Part shown: one piece after another, positions 28,098 to 37,044 of the stretch | Position numbering within the stretch: position 1 is the first letter of the stretch | Layout of the letters: every line of letters starts with the position of its first letter | Assembly (NCBI RefSeq): GCF_033898505.1 | Contig: NZ_JAXAFK010000005.1 | Location: 186,001 to 250,000 of the forward strand | Origin: Pectobacterium carotovorum | GTDB taxonomy: Bacteria; Pseudomonadota; Gammaproteobacteria; Enterobacterales; Enterobacteriaceae | Length of the DNA: 64,000 nt | Direction of reading: 5' to 3' | The notes under the pieces: generated by a model | What the model was told of the DNA's origin: nothing | Seen by the model: only the letters and a program-made list of their open reading frames with translations | Databases searched by the model: none | Made by a program: the position numbers and the translations under genes

Positions 28098-29252
28098 GTG
28101 AAAATAGAATCAATTGATGTCACCGTCTTCACTTATCCCACACGCCGGGTTTCCGACAGTGCGGGTCATTCACACCCGGGACCTGAAAATCAGGCCAAGA
28201 TGGCGCTGTTAACCATCACGGCAGATGATGGCCAAAAAGGTTACGCTTTCGCTCCGCCGGAAGTGATTCGTCCTCATATTGTTAATGCTTTCTTCCGCAA
28301 AGTGCTGATTGGGCAGAACCCGTTCGACCGTGAACGCCTCTGGCAGGATTTGGTGCATTGGCAACGCGGTAGCGCCAACCAGCTGACCGATCGCGCGCTG
28401 TCGATTGTGGAATCCGCACTGTGGGATCTGCAAGGCCGCGTACTGAACATGCCGGTGCACAAACTGCTCGGCGGCTATCGTGAAAAAGTCCCGGCCTACG
28501 GCAGCACCATGTGTGGCGATGAGCTGGAAGGTGGTCTCTCTACCCCAGAGGAATACGGCCAGTTCGCCGAAAAGCTGGTGCAGCGCGGCTATAAAGCCAT
28601 CAAGTTGCACACCTGGATGCCACCGGTGTCATTCGCGCCCAGCCCGAAGATCGACGTGAAAGCCTGTGCCGCAGTACGTGAAGCCGTTGGCCCGGACATC
28701 TGCCTGATGCTGGATGGCTACCACTGGTACAGCCGCAGCGATGCGCTGTATATCGGTCGTGAACTGCAAAAGCTCGATTTCACCTGGTTTGAAGAACCGA
28801 TGGAAGAACAGAGCATGGCGTCCTACAGCTGGCTGACCAAGAGCCTGGATATTGATGTCATCGGGCCGGAAAGTCTGTCAGGCAAATACTTCAGCCGTGC
28901 TGACTGGGTTAAAGAAGGCGCATGCGACATTTTACGCGCGGGCGTACAAGGCGTGGGCGGTCTCTGGCCGTGTATGAAGGTCGCGAGCCTGGCGGAATCC
29001 TTCGGTATGGACTGCGAAGTTCACGGTAACGGCGCGCCAAACCTCAACGTCGTTGGGGCGATCAAAAACTGCCGCTGGTATGAGCGCGGGCTGCTGCATC
29101 CTTTCCTCGATTATGACGAACCTGCTGCGTATCTGAATTCGATTGTCGATCCAATGGACAACGAGGGCTTTGTGCATCTGCCGCAACGTCCGGGGCTGGG
29201 AGAAGATATCAATTTTGACTGGATTGAGGAGCATACCCTGAGTAAAGAATAA
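28098..29252 (+). CDS. Enolase-superfamily enzyme (mandelate racemase / muconate lactonizing type)
   Basis: A cytosolic 384-residue enzyme of the mandelate-racemase group. The GTG at 28098 was taken as start because CAGG lies 7 bases upstream and the family N-terminus MKIESIDV begins there. Metal ligands are Asp206 (LMLDGYHW), Glu232 (WFEEP) and Glu258 (GPESL), at the 26-residue spacing of the superfamily. The catalytic KxK is KxH here (Lys169, His171). The later His309 (EVHGNG) is present, but the Asp that usually pairs with it is Gly in DILRAGVQGVGG. This suggests an acid-sugar dehydratase or similar enzyme, not a mandelate racemase; the substrate is unknown. It heads an operon with a complete ABC importer. 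Confidence 0.82.
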   Translation: MKIESIDVTVFTYPTRRVSDSAGHSHPGPENQAKMALLTITADDGQKGYAFAPPEVIRPHIVNAFFRKVLIGQNPFDRERLWQDLVHWQRGSANQLTDRALSIVESALWDLQGRVLNMPVHKLLGGYREKVPAYGSTMCGDELEGGLSTPEEYGQFAEKLVQRGYKAIKLHTWMPPVSFAPSPKIDVKACAAVREAVGPDICLMLDGYHWYSRSDALYIGRELQKLDFTWFEEPMEEQSMASYSWLTKSLDIDVIGPESLSGKYFSRADWVKEGACDILRAGVQGVGGLWPCMKVASLAESFGMDCEVHGNGAPNLNVVGAIKNCRWYERGLLHPFLDYDEPAAYLNSIVDPMDNEGFVHLPQRPGLGEDINFDWIEEHTLSKE

Positions 29253-29346
29253 CTTTTGTATGAATGGTTTTTTGTTCGATCTGAAAGATAGCCTTACCTA
29301 AAAAATAAAAAGTTGTCGTCTTCCATGCTCCCACACCTGGAGAATA

Positions 29347-30960
29347 ATGATGAAAGCACGAGCAATACTCCGTACCCTGCTGTTAGGTTCACTCTGCATG
29401 GCCGCTACGCCGGCCATTCTATCGGCAAAAACCCCTGACGATCAGCTGATCGTGGGGATGAACATGAACAACATGCTCTCACTCGATCCGGCCGCCATGA
29501 CCGGTAACGAGGTGGTGGGCATTATCGTCAACCTCTATGACTCGCTGGTGGTGCTGGATCCCGCCAACCTGAGTAACATCCAGCCTTCTCTGGCGAAAAG
29601 CTGGAGCGTCAGTGATGACGGTAAGGTCATTACCTTCAATCTGGTGGATAACGCCAAATTCCATTCCGGTAACCCCGTAACGGCGCAAGACTTCGCCTGG
29701 TCGATGAAGCGTCTGCTGAATCTCAACATGGCGCAGGCTACGACGTGGAAATCTTACGGTTTCACCGCGGAAAACGTGGAGAAAATGATCCGTGCCAAAG
29801 ACGCCCACACCGTTGAAATTGAACTGCCAAAACCGAACGACCCCAAACTGGTGCTCTACTCGCTGGCGACGCTGGGTAGCGGATCGGTGCTGGATAGCAA
29901 AACGGTGATGCAGCATGAGAAAAACGGTGACTGGGGCAACGGCTGGCTGACCACGAATGAAGCCGGTTCTGGCCCGTTCAAGCTGGACGTGTGGCAGGCG
30001 AAAGACGTGCTGCGCATCAGCAAGGTTGAGAACAACTGGCAGGGCGACGCAAAAATGCGGCGCGTGATTTTCCGCCACATGACCGAGTCACAGGCGCTGC
30101 GCCTGATGATTGAAAAAGGCGATATTGACGTGGCCTCTGGGATGTCGGTGCCGGATATCAATGCGCTGAAACAAGATAAAGACGTTGTGGTTGATGAGGT
30201 GAAAAAAGGCACGCTGTACTACGTTGCAATGAGCCTGAAAAATGAATACTTCGCAAAACCAAAAGTGCGCGAAGCGGTTCGTTACCTGATTGATTACGAT
30301 GGTATCAATAATACGGTCATGCCCGGCTATGGTTTCTATCATCAGCGCCCCATCCAGAAAGGGATGGATGCGACGTTGCCAGATCCTGGCTACAAGCTGG
30401 ACGTGCCGCGTGCTAAAGCGCTGCTGGCCGAAGCGGGCTACCCAAATGGATTTGAAACCACGCTGCGTGTTCTGTCCGACCAGCCGTTCCTGAATCTGGC
30501 GACATCGGTACAGTCCACGCTGGCACAGGCGGGCATCAAAGCCAAAATCATCTCCGGCACCGGTAATCAGGTTTACGGCGCGATGCGCGATCGTAAATTC
30601 GACATGCTGGTCGGCCGTGGCGGTGGCGGCGTCGATCCGCATCCTCACTCCAGCCTGCGTTCTGTTGTCTATAACCCGGATAACAGCGACGAAGCCAAAC
30701 TGACCAACTTCCAGGGCTGGCGCACGTCTTTCTACGACAAGCCTCTGAACGACATGATCGATCAGGCGCTGTTGGAGAAAGATCCTCAGAAACAAAAGCA
30801 GATGTATATCAACGTGCAGAATCGTTATGAAGAACTGTTCCCGGCCATTATTCCGGTGTCGCAGATGATCGATTCTGTGGTGTTACGTAAGGACGTGAAA
30901 GGCTATGTGCCGCATCCGTCTTCTACGACGCATTTGCGCGAGGTGTATAAGCAGCGCTAG
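29347..30960 (+). CDS. Dpp/Opp-type ABC transporter, periplasmic binding protein
   Basis: The 537-residue SBP_bac_5 protein has a signal peptide (MMKARAILRTLLLGSLCMAA, cleavage near SAKTPDD). Typical features are SLDPAAMTGNEV, LAKSWSVSDDGKVITFNL and FHSGNPVTAQDFAWSMKRLL. The ribosome site GGAG lies just upstream of a double ATG. This family binds di- and oligopeptides, nickel, glutathione or oligosaccharides. The neighbouring enolase-family enzyme points to a small organic acid or sugar acid derivative, but the ligand is not evident. Confidence 0.9.
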   Translation: MMKARAILRTLLLGSLCMAATPAILSAKTPDDQLIVGMNMNNMLSLDPAAMTGNEVVGIIVNLYDSLVVLDPANLSNIQPSLAKSWSVSDDGKVITFNLVDNAKFHSGNPVTAQDFAWSMKRLLNLNMAQATTWKSYGFTAENVEKMIRAKDAHTVEIELPKPNDPKLVLYSLATLGSGSVLDSKTVMQHEKNGDWGNGWLTTNEAGSGPFKLDVWQAKDVLRISKVENNWQGDAKMRRVIFRHMTESQALRLMIEKGDIDVASGMSVPDINALKQDKDVVVDEVKKGTLYYVAMSLKNEYFAKPKVREAVRYLIDYDGINNTVMPGYGFYHQRPIQKGMDATLPDPGYKLDVPRAKALLAEAGYPNGFETTLRVLSDQPFLNLATSVQSTLAQAGIKAKIISGTGNQVYGAMRDRKFDMLVGRGGGGVDPHPHSSLRSVVYNPDNSDEAKLTNFQGWRTSFYDKPLNDMIDQALLEKDPQKQKQMYINVQNRYEELFPAIIPVSQMIDSVVLRKDVKGYVPHPSSTTHLREVYKQR

Positions 30961-31092
30961 TGTCCACACGTTAAACCGGATGATTAGCCGACACGTTCCC
31001 GGCTAACCATCCCGATCAGATACGCTAAAAAGAGATGACCGCGTGAGTGGTGATTTGCTGTCGCCGCTAGCCGGGATATCAGGAGAAAGAAC

Positions 31093-32133
31093 ATGGTTTT
31101 CTCTGATTGGATCAAGCCGGGTGGAGTACTGCGTCGTTTGGCAAAGCGTCTGTTTCAGGTGATCGTCACGCTGTTCGGGTTATTAATCCTGACCTTCGTG
31201 ATCGGCCGCGTGATGCCAATCGATCCAGTCCTGGCTATTGTCGGACAGGATGCCGACCAAAGTACCTATCAACAGGTTTACCAACAGCTGGGGTTGGATA
31301 AGCCGCTGTATGTGCAGTTCTTTATTTACTTTAATTCGCTGATGCATGGGGATCTGGGCAATGCGCTCCTGACCGGACGACCGGTGATGGATGACATTAT
31401 CCGCGTCTTCCCGGCAACTGTTGAGTTGGCGACGATGGCGATTATCGTCGGTGCTGGTCTGGGTGTACCGCTAGGCGTGCTGGCTGCGGCGCGACGTGGC
31501 AAGTGGGCGGATTATGTGGTGCGTTTTATCAGCCTGGCCGGTTATTCCACGCCGATATTCTGGGTCGGTATGATGGGGCTACTGGTGTTCTATGCCTGGC
31601 TGAACTGGGTTGGTGGAGCAGGGCGGGTTGATATGGCCTATGACGGCCTGGTGGAAAACCGTACCGGTCTGCTGCTGGTGGATTCGTTACTGGCGGGTGA
31701 GTGGGATGTGTTCCGCAGCGCGCTGAATCACCTGGTGTTGCCGGCCACTATTCTTGGTTTCCACTCGCTGGCCTATATCAGCCGTATGACGCGTAGCTTC
31801 ATGCTGGCGCAGCTTTCGCAGGAATACATCATTACTGCGCGAGTGAAAGGGCTGTCTGAGTTCCGTGTCGTCTGGGCACACGCGTTTCGCAATATTCTGG
31901 TTCAGCTTCTGACGGTGGTGGCGCTGGCGTATGGCTCGCTGCTGGAAGGGGCGGTACTGATCGAAACGGTCTTCTCATGGCCGGGCTTTGGTTCCTATCT
32001 GACTGGCAGCCTGCTGCTGGGGGATATGAACGCGGTGATGGGCTGTGTGCTGCTGGTCGGGTTGATCTTCGTGACGCTTAACCTGCTGTCGGACATGTTG
32101 TATCAAATCTTTGATCCGAGGACGAACGCATGA
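31093..32133 (+). CDS. Dpp/Opp-type ABC transporter, permease 1 (DppB-like)
   Basis: The 346-residue permease has an N-terminal membrane segment (VIVTLFGLLILTFVIGRVMPIDP) and five more. The EAA loop ARVKGLSEFRVVWAHAFRN lies near residues 257-275. A GGAG ribosome site precedes the ATG. It overlaps the second permease gene by 4 bp (ATGA). Confidence 0.92.
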   Translation: MVFSDWIKPGGVLRRLAKRLFQVIVTLFGLLILTFVIGRVMPIDPVLAIVGQDADQSTYQQVYQQLGLDKPLYVQFFIYFNSLMHGDLGNALLTGRPVMDDIIRVFPATVELATMAIIVGAGLGVPLGVLAAARRGKWADYVVRFISLAGYSTPIFWVGMMGLLVFYAWLNWVGGAGRVDMAYDGLVENRTGLLLVDSLLAGEWDVFRSALNHLVLPATILGFHSLAYISRMTRSFMLAQLSQEYIITARVKGLSEFRVVWAHAFRNILVQLLTVVALAYGSLLEGAVLIETVFSWPGFGSYLTGSLLLGDMNAVMGCVLLVGLIFVTLNLLSDMLYQIFDPRTNA

Positions 32134-33053
32134 ATATTTCCTCTGAGCCGCCGGTCACTCGCGAATCGGTAATGCGGACACCGCCGGAAAAACGCGTGAG
32201 CCGCCTGCGGCTACGCGGTGCGCGAATCGGCGGGTTTCTCTTGACGATGCTGCGCAATCCGCTGACCGCGATTGGTTCTGCGATTGTGCTGATGTTGATG
32301 CTGGTCGCCATTTTCGCCCCGTGGATCGCCACGCACGATCCGCTGGTACAGGACTTGGCTAACGCGTTACAAGCCCCGAGTGCGGCGCACTACTTTGGCA
32401 CCGACGAGTTTGGTCGCGATGTGTTTAGCCGTCTGGTCTATGGTTCACGCATCACGCTGTATATCGTTGCGCTGGTGTCCGTCACCGTTGGGCCTATCGG
32501 GCTGGCGCTGGGCGTGGTGGCTGGGTATTACGGCGGGATTGTCGATACCATCCTGATGCGTATCACCGATATCTTCATTTCGTTCCCTAGCCTGGTGTTG
32601 GCGCTGGCGTTCGTTGCGGCACTTGGCCCAGGTCTGGAGCATGTGGTGATCGCGATTACGCTGACGGCCTGGCCGCCGATTGCCCGTCTGGCAAGGGCGG
32701 AGACGCTGTCGCTGCGTCACGCGGACTTTGTTTCTGCCGTGAAGCTGCAAGGGGCATCCTCTATTCGCATCCTGCTGCACCACATTGTGCCGCTGTGTCT
32801 GCCGTCGGTGATTATCCGTATCACCATGAATATGGCTGGTATCATTCTGACCGCGGCGGGTCTGGGCTTTCTGGGATTGGGGGCGCAGCCGCCCGATCCT
32901 GAATGGGGCGCGATGATCTCTGCGGGTCGTCGTTACATGATGGAGTGCTGGTGGTTAGTAACTATTCCGGGGCTGGCGATTTTGATTAACAGCCTGGCGT
33001 TCAACTTCCTTGGAGACGGCCTACGTGACATCCTCGATCCCAGAACTGAATAA
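32130..33053 (+). CDS. Dpp/Opp-type ABC transporter, permease 2 (DppC-like)
   Basis: The 307-residue permease has a cytoplasmic N-terminus followed by hydrophobic segments beginning with AIGSAIVLMLMLVAIFAPWI. It carries the DppC-type segment HYFGTDEFGRDVFSRLVYGSR (about residues 88-108) and the EAA loop SAVKLQGASSIRILLHHIVP. Its end overlaps the first ATPase gene by 29 bp. Confidence 0.92.
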   Translation: MNISSEPPVTRESVMRTPPEKRVSRLRLRGARIGGFLLTMLRNPLTAIGSAIVLMLMLVAIFAPWIATHDPLVQDLANALQAPSAAHYFGTDEFGRDVFSRLVYGSRITLYIVALVSVTVGPIGLALGVVAGYYGGIVDTILMRITDIFISFPSLVLALAFVAALGPGLEHVVIAITLTAWPPIARLARAETLSLRHADFVSAVKLQGASSIRILLHHIVPLCLPSVIIRITMNMAGIILTAAGLGFLGLGAQPPDPEWGAMISAGRRYMMECWWLVTIPGLAILINSLAFNFLGDGLRDILDPRTE

Positions 33054-33912
33054 GTTTTCTCAACGTGCGCCGGGAAGCTCGCCCCTGATGGAAGTGGAAA
33101 ATCTGCGGGTGAGTTTCGTGAATCGCGGGACGGTGACTGATGCCGTGCGCGGCGTATCCTTCACGTTGGGCTGTGAAAAGCTGGCGATTGTCGGCGAATC
33201 CGGCTCCGGTAAATCGACGGTCGGCCGTGCGCTGTTGCAGTTGCATCCGCACAGCGCGCGGATTACGGCGGACAAACTGCGTTTCGGCGATACCGATCTG
33301 CTGAAAGCGGATGAGGCGCGGATGCGTCAGATTCGCGGCAAGCGTATCTCCATGATTATGCAGGACCCAAAATACTCGCTGAACCCAGTGGTGTGCGTCG
33401 GCGATCAGATTGCCGAAGCCTATCTGGCGCACCATAAGGTGTCGCACCGTGAGGCGAAGGAAAAGGTCATGGCGATGCTGGACGTCGTACGTATTCGTCA
33501 GCCAGAGCGCGTATATAATTTGTATCCTCATGAAATCTCAGGCGGTCAGGGGCAGCGCATCATGATTGCGATGATGCTGATTACGGAACCCGAAATCGTG
33601 ATTGCCGATGAACCGACCTCCGCGCTGGACGTGTCTGTGCGCTTGCAGGTGCTGGCGATGTTGGACGATTTGGTGAGCGAGCGTGGCCTGGGGCTGATTT
33701 TCATTAGTCACGACATCAATCTGGTACGCAGCTTCTGCGATCGTGTGCTGGTGATGTATGCCGGGCGCGTCGTGGAGTCCATTGCTGCCGCCGATCTCGA
33801 CAACGCGCAGCATCCGTACACGCGTGGGTTGCTGAATTCGCTGCCGGATATCGATCATCGCCGTCCACGTTTGCCGGTAATGAATCGCGATCCTGCCTGG
33901 ATCAACGGATAA
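33025..33912 (+). CDS. Dpp/Opp-type ABC transporter, ATPase 1 (DppD-like)
   Basis: A 295-residue ATPase with Walker A GESGSGKST, signature ISGGQGQRIMIAMML, Walker [15 protein letters not shown] and switch His in ISHDINLVRSF. The C-terminal oligopeptide-ABC extension (HPYTRGLLNSLPDI) is short and lacks the cysteine cluster seen in some DppD proteins. The start is a GTG inside the previous gene, with GGAG 8 bases upstream; a TTG at 33010 is less likely. Confidence 0.9.
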   Translation: MTSSIPELNKFSQRAPGSSPLMEVENLRVSFVNRGTVTDAVRGVSFTLGCEKLAIVGESGSGKSTVGRALLQLHPHSARITADKLRFGDTDLLKADEARMRQIRGKRISMIMQDPKYSLNPVVCVGDQIAEAYLAHHKVSHREAKEKVMAMLDVVRIRQPERVYNLYPHEISGGQGQRIMIAMMLITEPEIVIADEPTSALDVSVRLQVLAMLDDLVSERGLGLIFISHDINLVRSFCDRVLVMYAGRVVESIAAADLDNAQHPYTRGLLNSLPDIDHRRPRLPVMNRDPAWING

Positions 33913-33923
33913 AGGGGATAATC

Positions 33924-34733
33924 ATGGCAACTGAAGCAATGAGTCAGCGTAAGCCGATGATCGAAGTGAATAACCTGAATCTCTCTTTTGGTCATGGCAG
34001 CGCGAAGAATCAGGTGTTGTACGATGTGAACCTCACCGTCAACGATGGCGATATCTTCGGTCTGGTGGGGGAATCGGGCTCCGGCAAAACTACGGTGCTG
34101 AAGTGTCTGGCCGGGCTGTTTAACCATTGGGAAGGCACGCTGCTGATTGGCGGTAAGAAACTGGCGCACCGGATCGATCAAGCGCGCTGTCGCCAGGTGC
34201 AGATGGTGTTCCAAGATCCGTACGGATCGCTGCATCCTCGTCATACCGTGGAATCCATTCTGGAAGAACCGTTGTCGATCCACCGTTTTGACGATCGTGA
34301 CGATCGTATCGACAGCTTGCTGGAGAAGGTTGGGCTGGGAACGAACTTCCGTCGCCGCTACCCGCACCAGCTTTCGGGCGGGCAGCGCCAGCGTGTGGCG
34401 ATTGCCCGTGCGCTGATTCTGGAGCCAAGGGTTCTGCTGCTGGATGAGCCGACGTCGGCGCTGGATGTGTCGGTACAGGCGGAAATTCTCAACCTGCTTA
34501 TGGAGTTGCAGCAGCAGGAAAAGCTGACCTACCTGATGGTGACGCACGATTTGGGCGTAATTTCCCATTTGTGTCATAAAGTGGCGGTGATGCAGTACGG
34601 CAAGATACTGGAGACGCTGGAAACCGACGATCTGACCAGTGATGTGCCGAAGGATGCGTATACCTCGATGCTGGTGGATGCCAGCCGTCAGTACAGTCGT
34701 GATCTGGCGATACGCTCGGAGCGCATGGGCTAG
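33924..34733 (+). CDS. Dpp/Opp-type ABC transporter, ATPase 2 (DppF-like)
   Basis: The 269-residue second ATPase has Walker [11 protein letters not shown]-loop [16 protein letters not shown], signature [15 protein letters not shown] and Walker [16 protein letters not shown]. Its ATG is 11 bp after the previous stop, behind AAAGGGG. It closes the operon: a terminator follows 40 bp later. Confidence 0.93.
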   Translation: MATEAMSQRKPMIEVNNLNLSFGHGSAKNQVLYDVNLTVNDGDIFGLVGESGSGKTTVLKCLAGLFNHWEGTLLIGGKKLAHRIDQARCRQVQMVFQDPYGSLHPRHTVESILEEPLSIHRFDDRDDRIDSLLEKVGLGTNFRRRYPHQLSGGQRQRVAIARALILEPRVLLLDEPTSALDVSVQAEILNLLMELQQQEKLTYLMVTHDLGVISHLCHKVAVMQYGKILETLETDDLTSDVPKDAYTSMLVDASRQYSRDLAIRSERMG

Positions 34734-34773
34734 ATGCGTACGGACTAGATACGCTGCGCGATAATCATCATAG

Positions 34774-34798
34774 GGGCCGAGCAATCGGCCCTTTTTTT
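34774..34798 (+). terminator. Terminator of the enolase/ABC operon
   Basis: A 7 bp GC-rich stem, GGGCCGA / TCGGCCC with loop GCAA, is followed by T7. It is a clear rho-independent terminator between the ABC operon and ppiA. Confidence 0.92.
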
Positions 34799-34939
34799 AT
34801 CCTTTGCACAGGTTTTCGCTCACAGTTGGTTACGAACAGACTTTTATACGTAAAAAAAGGTAAATGGGTAGCGTTGAAGAGTGTGGATACTTACAATCAC
34901 TACGCTTTCTGTAGTCGGCCTCTTCAAAAAGGAATTCTC

Positions 34940-35512
34940 ATGTTCAAACGTACTCTGGTTGCCGCGGCAGCCCTTATTTCACTGACGGCATTTTCTCCCG
35001 CCTTTGCGGCTTCTGACACCACTACGCGTGTACTGTTGACGACGTCTGCGGGCAATATCGAACTGTCTTTAGATAACCAAAAAGCACCAGTTTCGGTAAA
35101 AAATTTCGTCGAGTACGTTAACAATGGTTTTTATAACGGGACGACATTTCACCGTGTGATCCCTGGTTTTATGGTGCAAGGCGGCGGCTTTTCTGGCGAA
35201 ATGAACCAAAAAGCGACGAATGCACCGATCAAGAATGAAGCCGACAACGGCCTGCGTAACCAACGCGGCACGATCGCGATGGCGCGTACCGCAGAAAAGG
35301 ATAGTGCGACCAGCCAGTTCTTTATCAACGTTGCAGACAATGCGTTCCTCGATCACGGCCAGCGTGATTTTGGCTACGCCGTGTTCGGTAAAGTCGTGAA
35401 GGGCATGGAAGTGGTAGATAAGATCTCTCAGGTACAAACGAAGAATGTCGGGCCTTACCAGAATGTGCCGACCACGCCTATCGTGATTCAGTCCGCGAAA
35501 GTGCTGCCCTGA
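34940..35512 (+). CDS. ppiA: Periplasmic peptidyl-prolyl cis-trans isomerase A (cyclophilin)
   Basis: This 190-residue cyclophilin assists folding of periplasmic proteins. The start is the ATG of [15 protein letters not shown], behind AAAAAGGA; the upstream in-frame start at 34826 lies in the promoter region. The signal peptide ends at AFAASD. Active-site segments are [14 protein letters not shown] and [16 protein letters not shown]. In E. coli it neighbours tsgA and nirB; here the enolase/ABC operon lies between nirB and ppiA. Confidence 0.95.
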   Translation: MFKRTLVAAAALISLTAFSPAFAASDTTTRVLLTTSAGNIELSLDNQKAPVSVKNFVEYVNNGFYNGTTFHRVIPGFMVQGGGFSGEMNQKATNAPIKNEADNGLRNQRGTIAMARTAEKDSATSQFFINVADNAFLDHGQRDFGYAVFGKVVKGMEVVDKISQVQTKNVGPYQNVPTTPIVIQSAKVLP

Positions 35513-35542
35513 GTGGTGAGATAGATAAGAGCTGAGAATACG

Positions 35543-35567
35543 AAAAAGGCCACTGATGTGGCCTTTT
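35543..35567. terminator. Bidirectional terminator between ppiA and pelZ
   Basis: A 10 bp perfect stem, AAAAGGCCAC / GTGGCCTTTT with loop TGAT, lies between the convergent ppiA and pelZ. The A and T runs on either side suit termination from both directions. Confidence 0.85.
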
Positions 35568-35600
35568 GGCATTTTACTCTGCTATTCCATTACCGCCGTT

Positions 35601-36878
35601 TTATTCCAGTGCTTTTGCCATCTGCTGTAGCCAGGTATCCACACCCGTGCTCGGCACGTTCAACTGACGGTAGGTGGCTGTTGCAACGGGATAGCCGCCA
35701 ACCTCTTCCTGGCTGTTCACGAAGCCACCTGTCCGCTGTTTGACATTCTCTACGATACGTTTATCGACGGCATCACGATCTTTCGGTCGTGCGCCTGCGC
35801 TTTGCAGTACCTGATTGGTAACGGCGCTGGCGGGTGATGCCGTTAAACCAGAAGGCCAGATAGGGGACACTTTGAGTAAATTAATCCCGCTGCCTGAGGT
35901 TTGCGGTGCGGTTTTTCCTTTAGCATCGTAAGCGAGGTTATCTGACATCCAGACATCGCCGGAGCTGTTGCTTCCTACCAATCCTAAACCTGCTTTGGTA
36001 TTGGCACCGTAGTGCATCACGTTACCCGCAACGGAAACGCGTGGGCTGGCGGGCATGGTTTTCCCTTCCCACTCACCCTTAACTCCACCAACGCGAACGC
36101 CCCAAATGCCGGGGTTGTAGATCAGATTATTGACCATGACACCCGTTGAGCCAGCCTTGAACCAGGCGTTGCGCTCGTTGTTGTGCGCATACAGGCTGCC
36201 AATGATTGACACATCAGTCACGTTATCGTGAACCAGCGTGCCCATCGAGTGGATGCCTTTGGTGTGAGCCGAGTCGTATAAGCCTTCAGCAACAATATTA
36301 TTTGAAAGTGTGATGCGGTGTGCGGTTCCCTGTGGGCCGTCATAGCGTGGGCCAGAGATAGACAGGTTTTCGTCTGTCCCCCAGGCGAAACTCGAGTGGT
36401 CGATTACGACGTTGTAGGCATCTTTACCGTTGATTGAAACATCGCGTTCAAAGCCGCTTTTTTTACCCGTACCGGCATCGCCGATGCGAAAACGGATATG
36501 CTGCATAAGCACATCATGCGTGCTAATTCCCATTCCGCCGCGAATGATTGTAATGCCGGGAGAGGGGGCAGTCTGGCCGGCGATGGTGACAAACGGCTCC
36601 GTTAACCGAAGGTCGCTTTTATTCAGGTCGATAATCCCGCCAACCTCAAAAACAATAATGCGCGGCCCTTTGGCGGCCAGGGCTTCCCGAAGTGAACCGG
36701 CTCCGGAAGAAGCCAGCGTTGTGACGCGAATAATACGCCCACCGCTGCCTGCGACGGTATCGGTTCCGAATCCTTTCAGCTCTGGTGCTGCCGGTGTGGC
36801 GGCGCTAGCCATCGGTATGCCGACACTGAATACTAATCCAGTGCTGAACAGTGCGGCGAACAGAAGAGAACGTTTCAT
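35601..36878 (-). CDS. pelZ: Secreted pectate lyase PelZ (PL1-type beta-helix)
   Basis: PelZ cleaves polygalacturonate by beta-elimination. The 425-residue protein has a signal peptide ending at ASAATP and a parallel beta-helix. Typical stretches are ITIIRGGMGISTHDVLMQHIRFRIGD, VVIDHSSFAWGTDENLS (a PL1-like vWiDH element) and VSIIGSLYAHNNERN. AAGGAAA precedes the ATG. The name follows the pel-cluster neighbour pelZ known from Dickeya and Pectobacterium. Three catalytic paralogues of a different subgroup lie upstream. A terminator separates it from pelC, so it likely has its own promoter. Confidence 0.85.
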   Translation of the reverse strand: MKRSLLFAALFSTGLVFSVGIPMASAATPAAPELKGFGTDTVAGSGGRIIRVTTLASSGAGSLREALAAKGPRIIVFEVGGIIDLNKSDLRLTEPFVTIAGQTAPSPGITIIRGGMGISTHDVLMQHIRFRIGDAGTGKKSGFERDVSINGKDAYNVVIDHSSFAWGTDENLSISGPRYDGPQGTAHRITLSNNIVAEGLYDSAHTKGIHSMGTLVHDNVTDVSIIGSLYAHNNERNAWFKAGSTGVMVNNLIYNPGIWGVRVGGVKGEWEGKTMPASPRVSVAGNVMHYGANTKAGLGLVGSNSSGDVWMSDNLAYDAKGKTAPQTSGSGINLLKVSPIWPSGLTASPASAVTNQVLQSAGARPKDRDAVDKRIVENVKQRTGGFVNSQEEVGGYPVATATYRQLNVPSTGVDTWLQQMAKALE

Positions 36879-36900
36879 TTCATTTCCTTGAATATTAACG

Positions 36901-36931
36901 ATAAAAATGAGCGAGCCCTTAGGGCTCGCTC
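36901..36931 (-). terminator. Terminator of pelC
   Basis: A perfect 10 bp stem, GAGCGAGCCC / GGGCTCGCTC with a 3-base loop, is followed on the minus strand by a T5 run. It is closely related in sequence to the terminators after pelB and pelA. Confidence 0.9.
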
Positions 36932-37044
36932 AAGTGCGGCCCGAACGATAAACCGACGGGCGTTAAACTCGCTTGCAGGCTCCTGCTAGCACAGGACAAT
37001 GAGGGGCGGAGCCTGAAGTTCGCTTATTTACGCTTTACACTTAA

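Noticed and set aside
33855..34784. 309-codon minus-strand frame
   Set aside because: It is antisense to the DppF-like ATPase gene; the latter has all ABC motifs.
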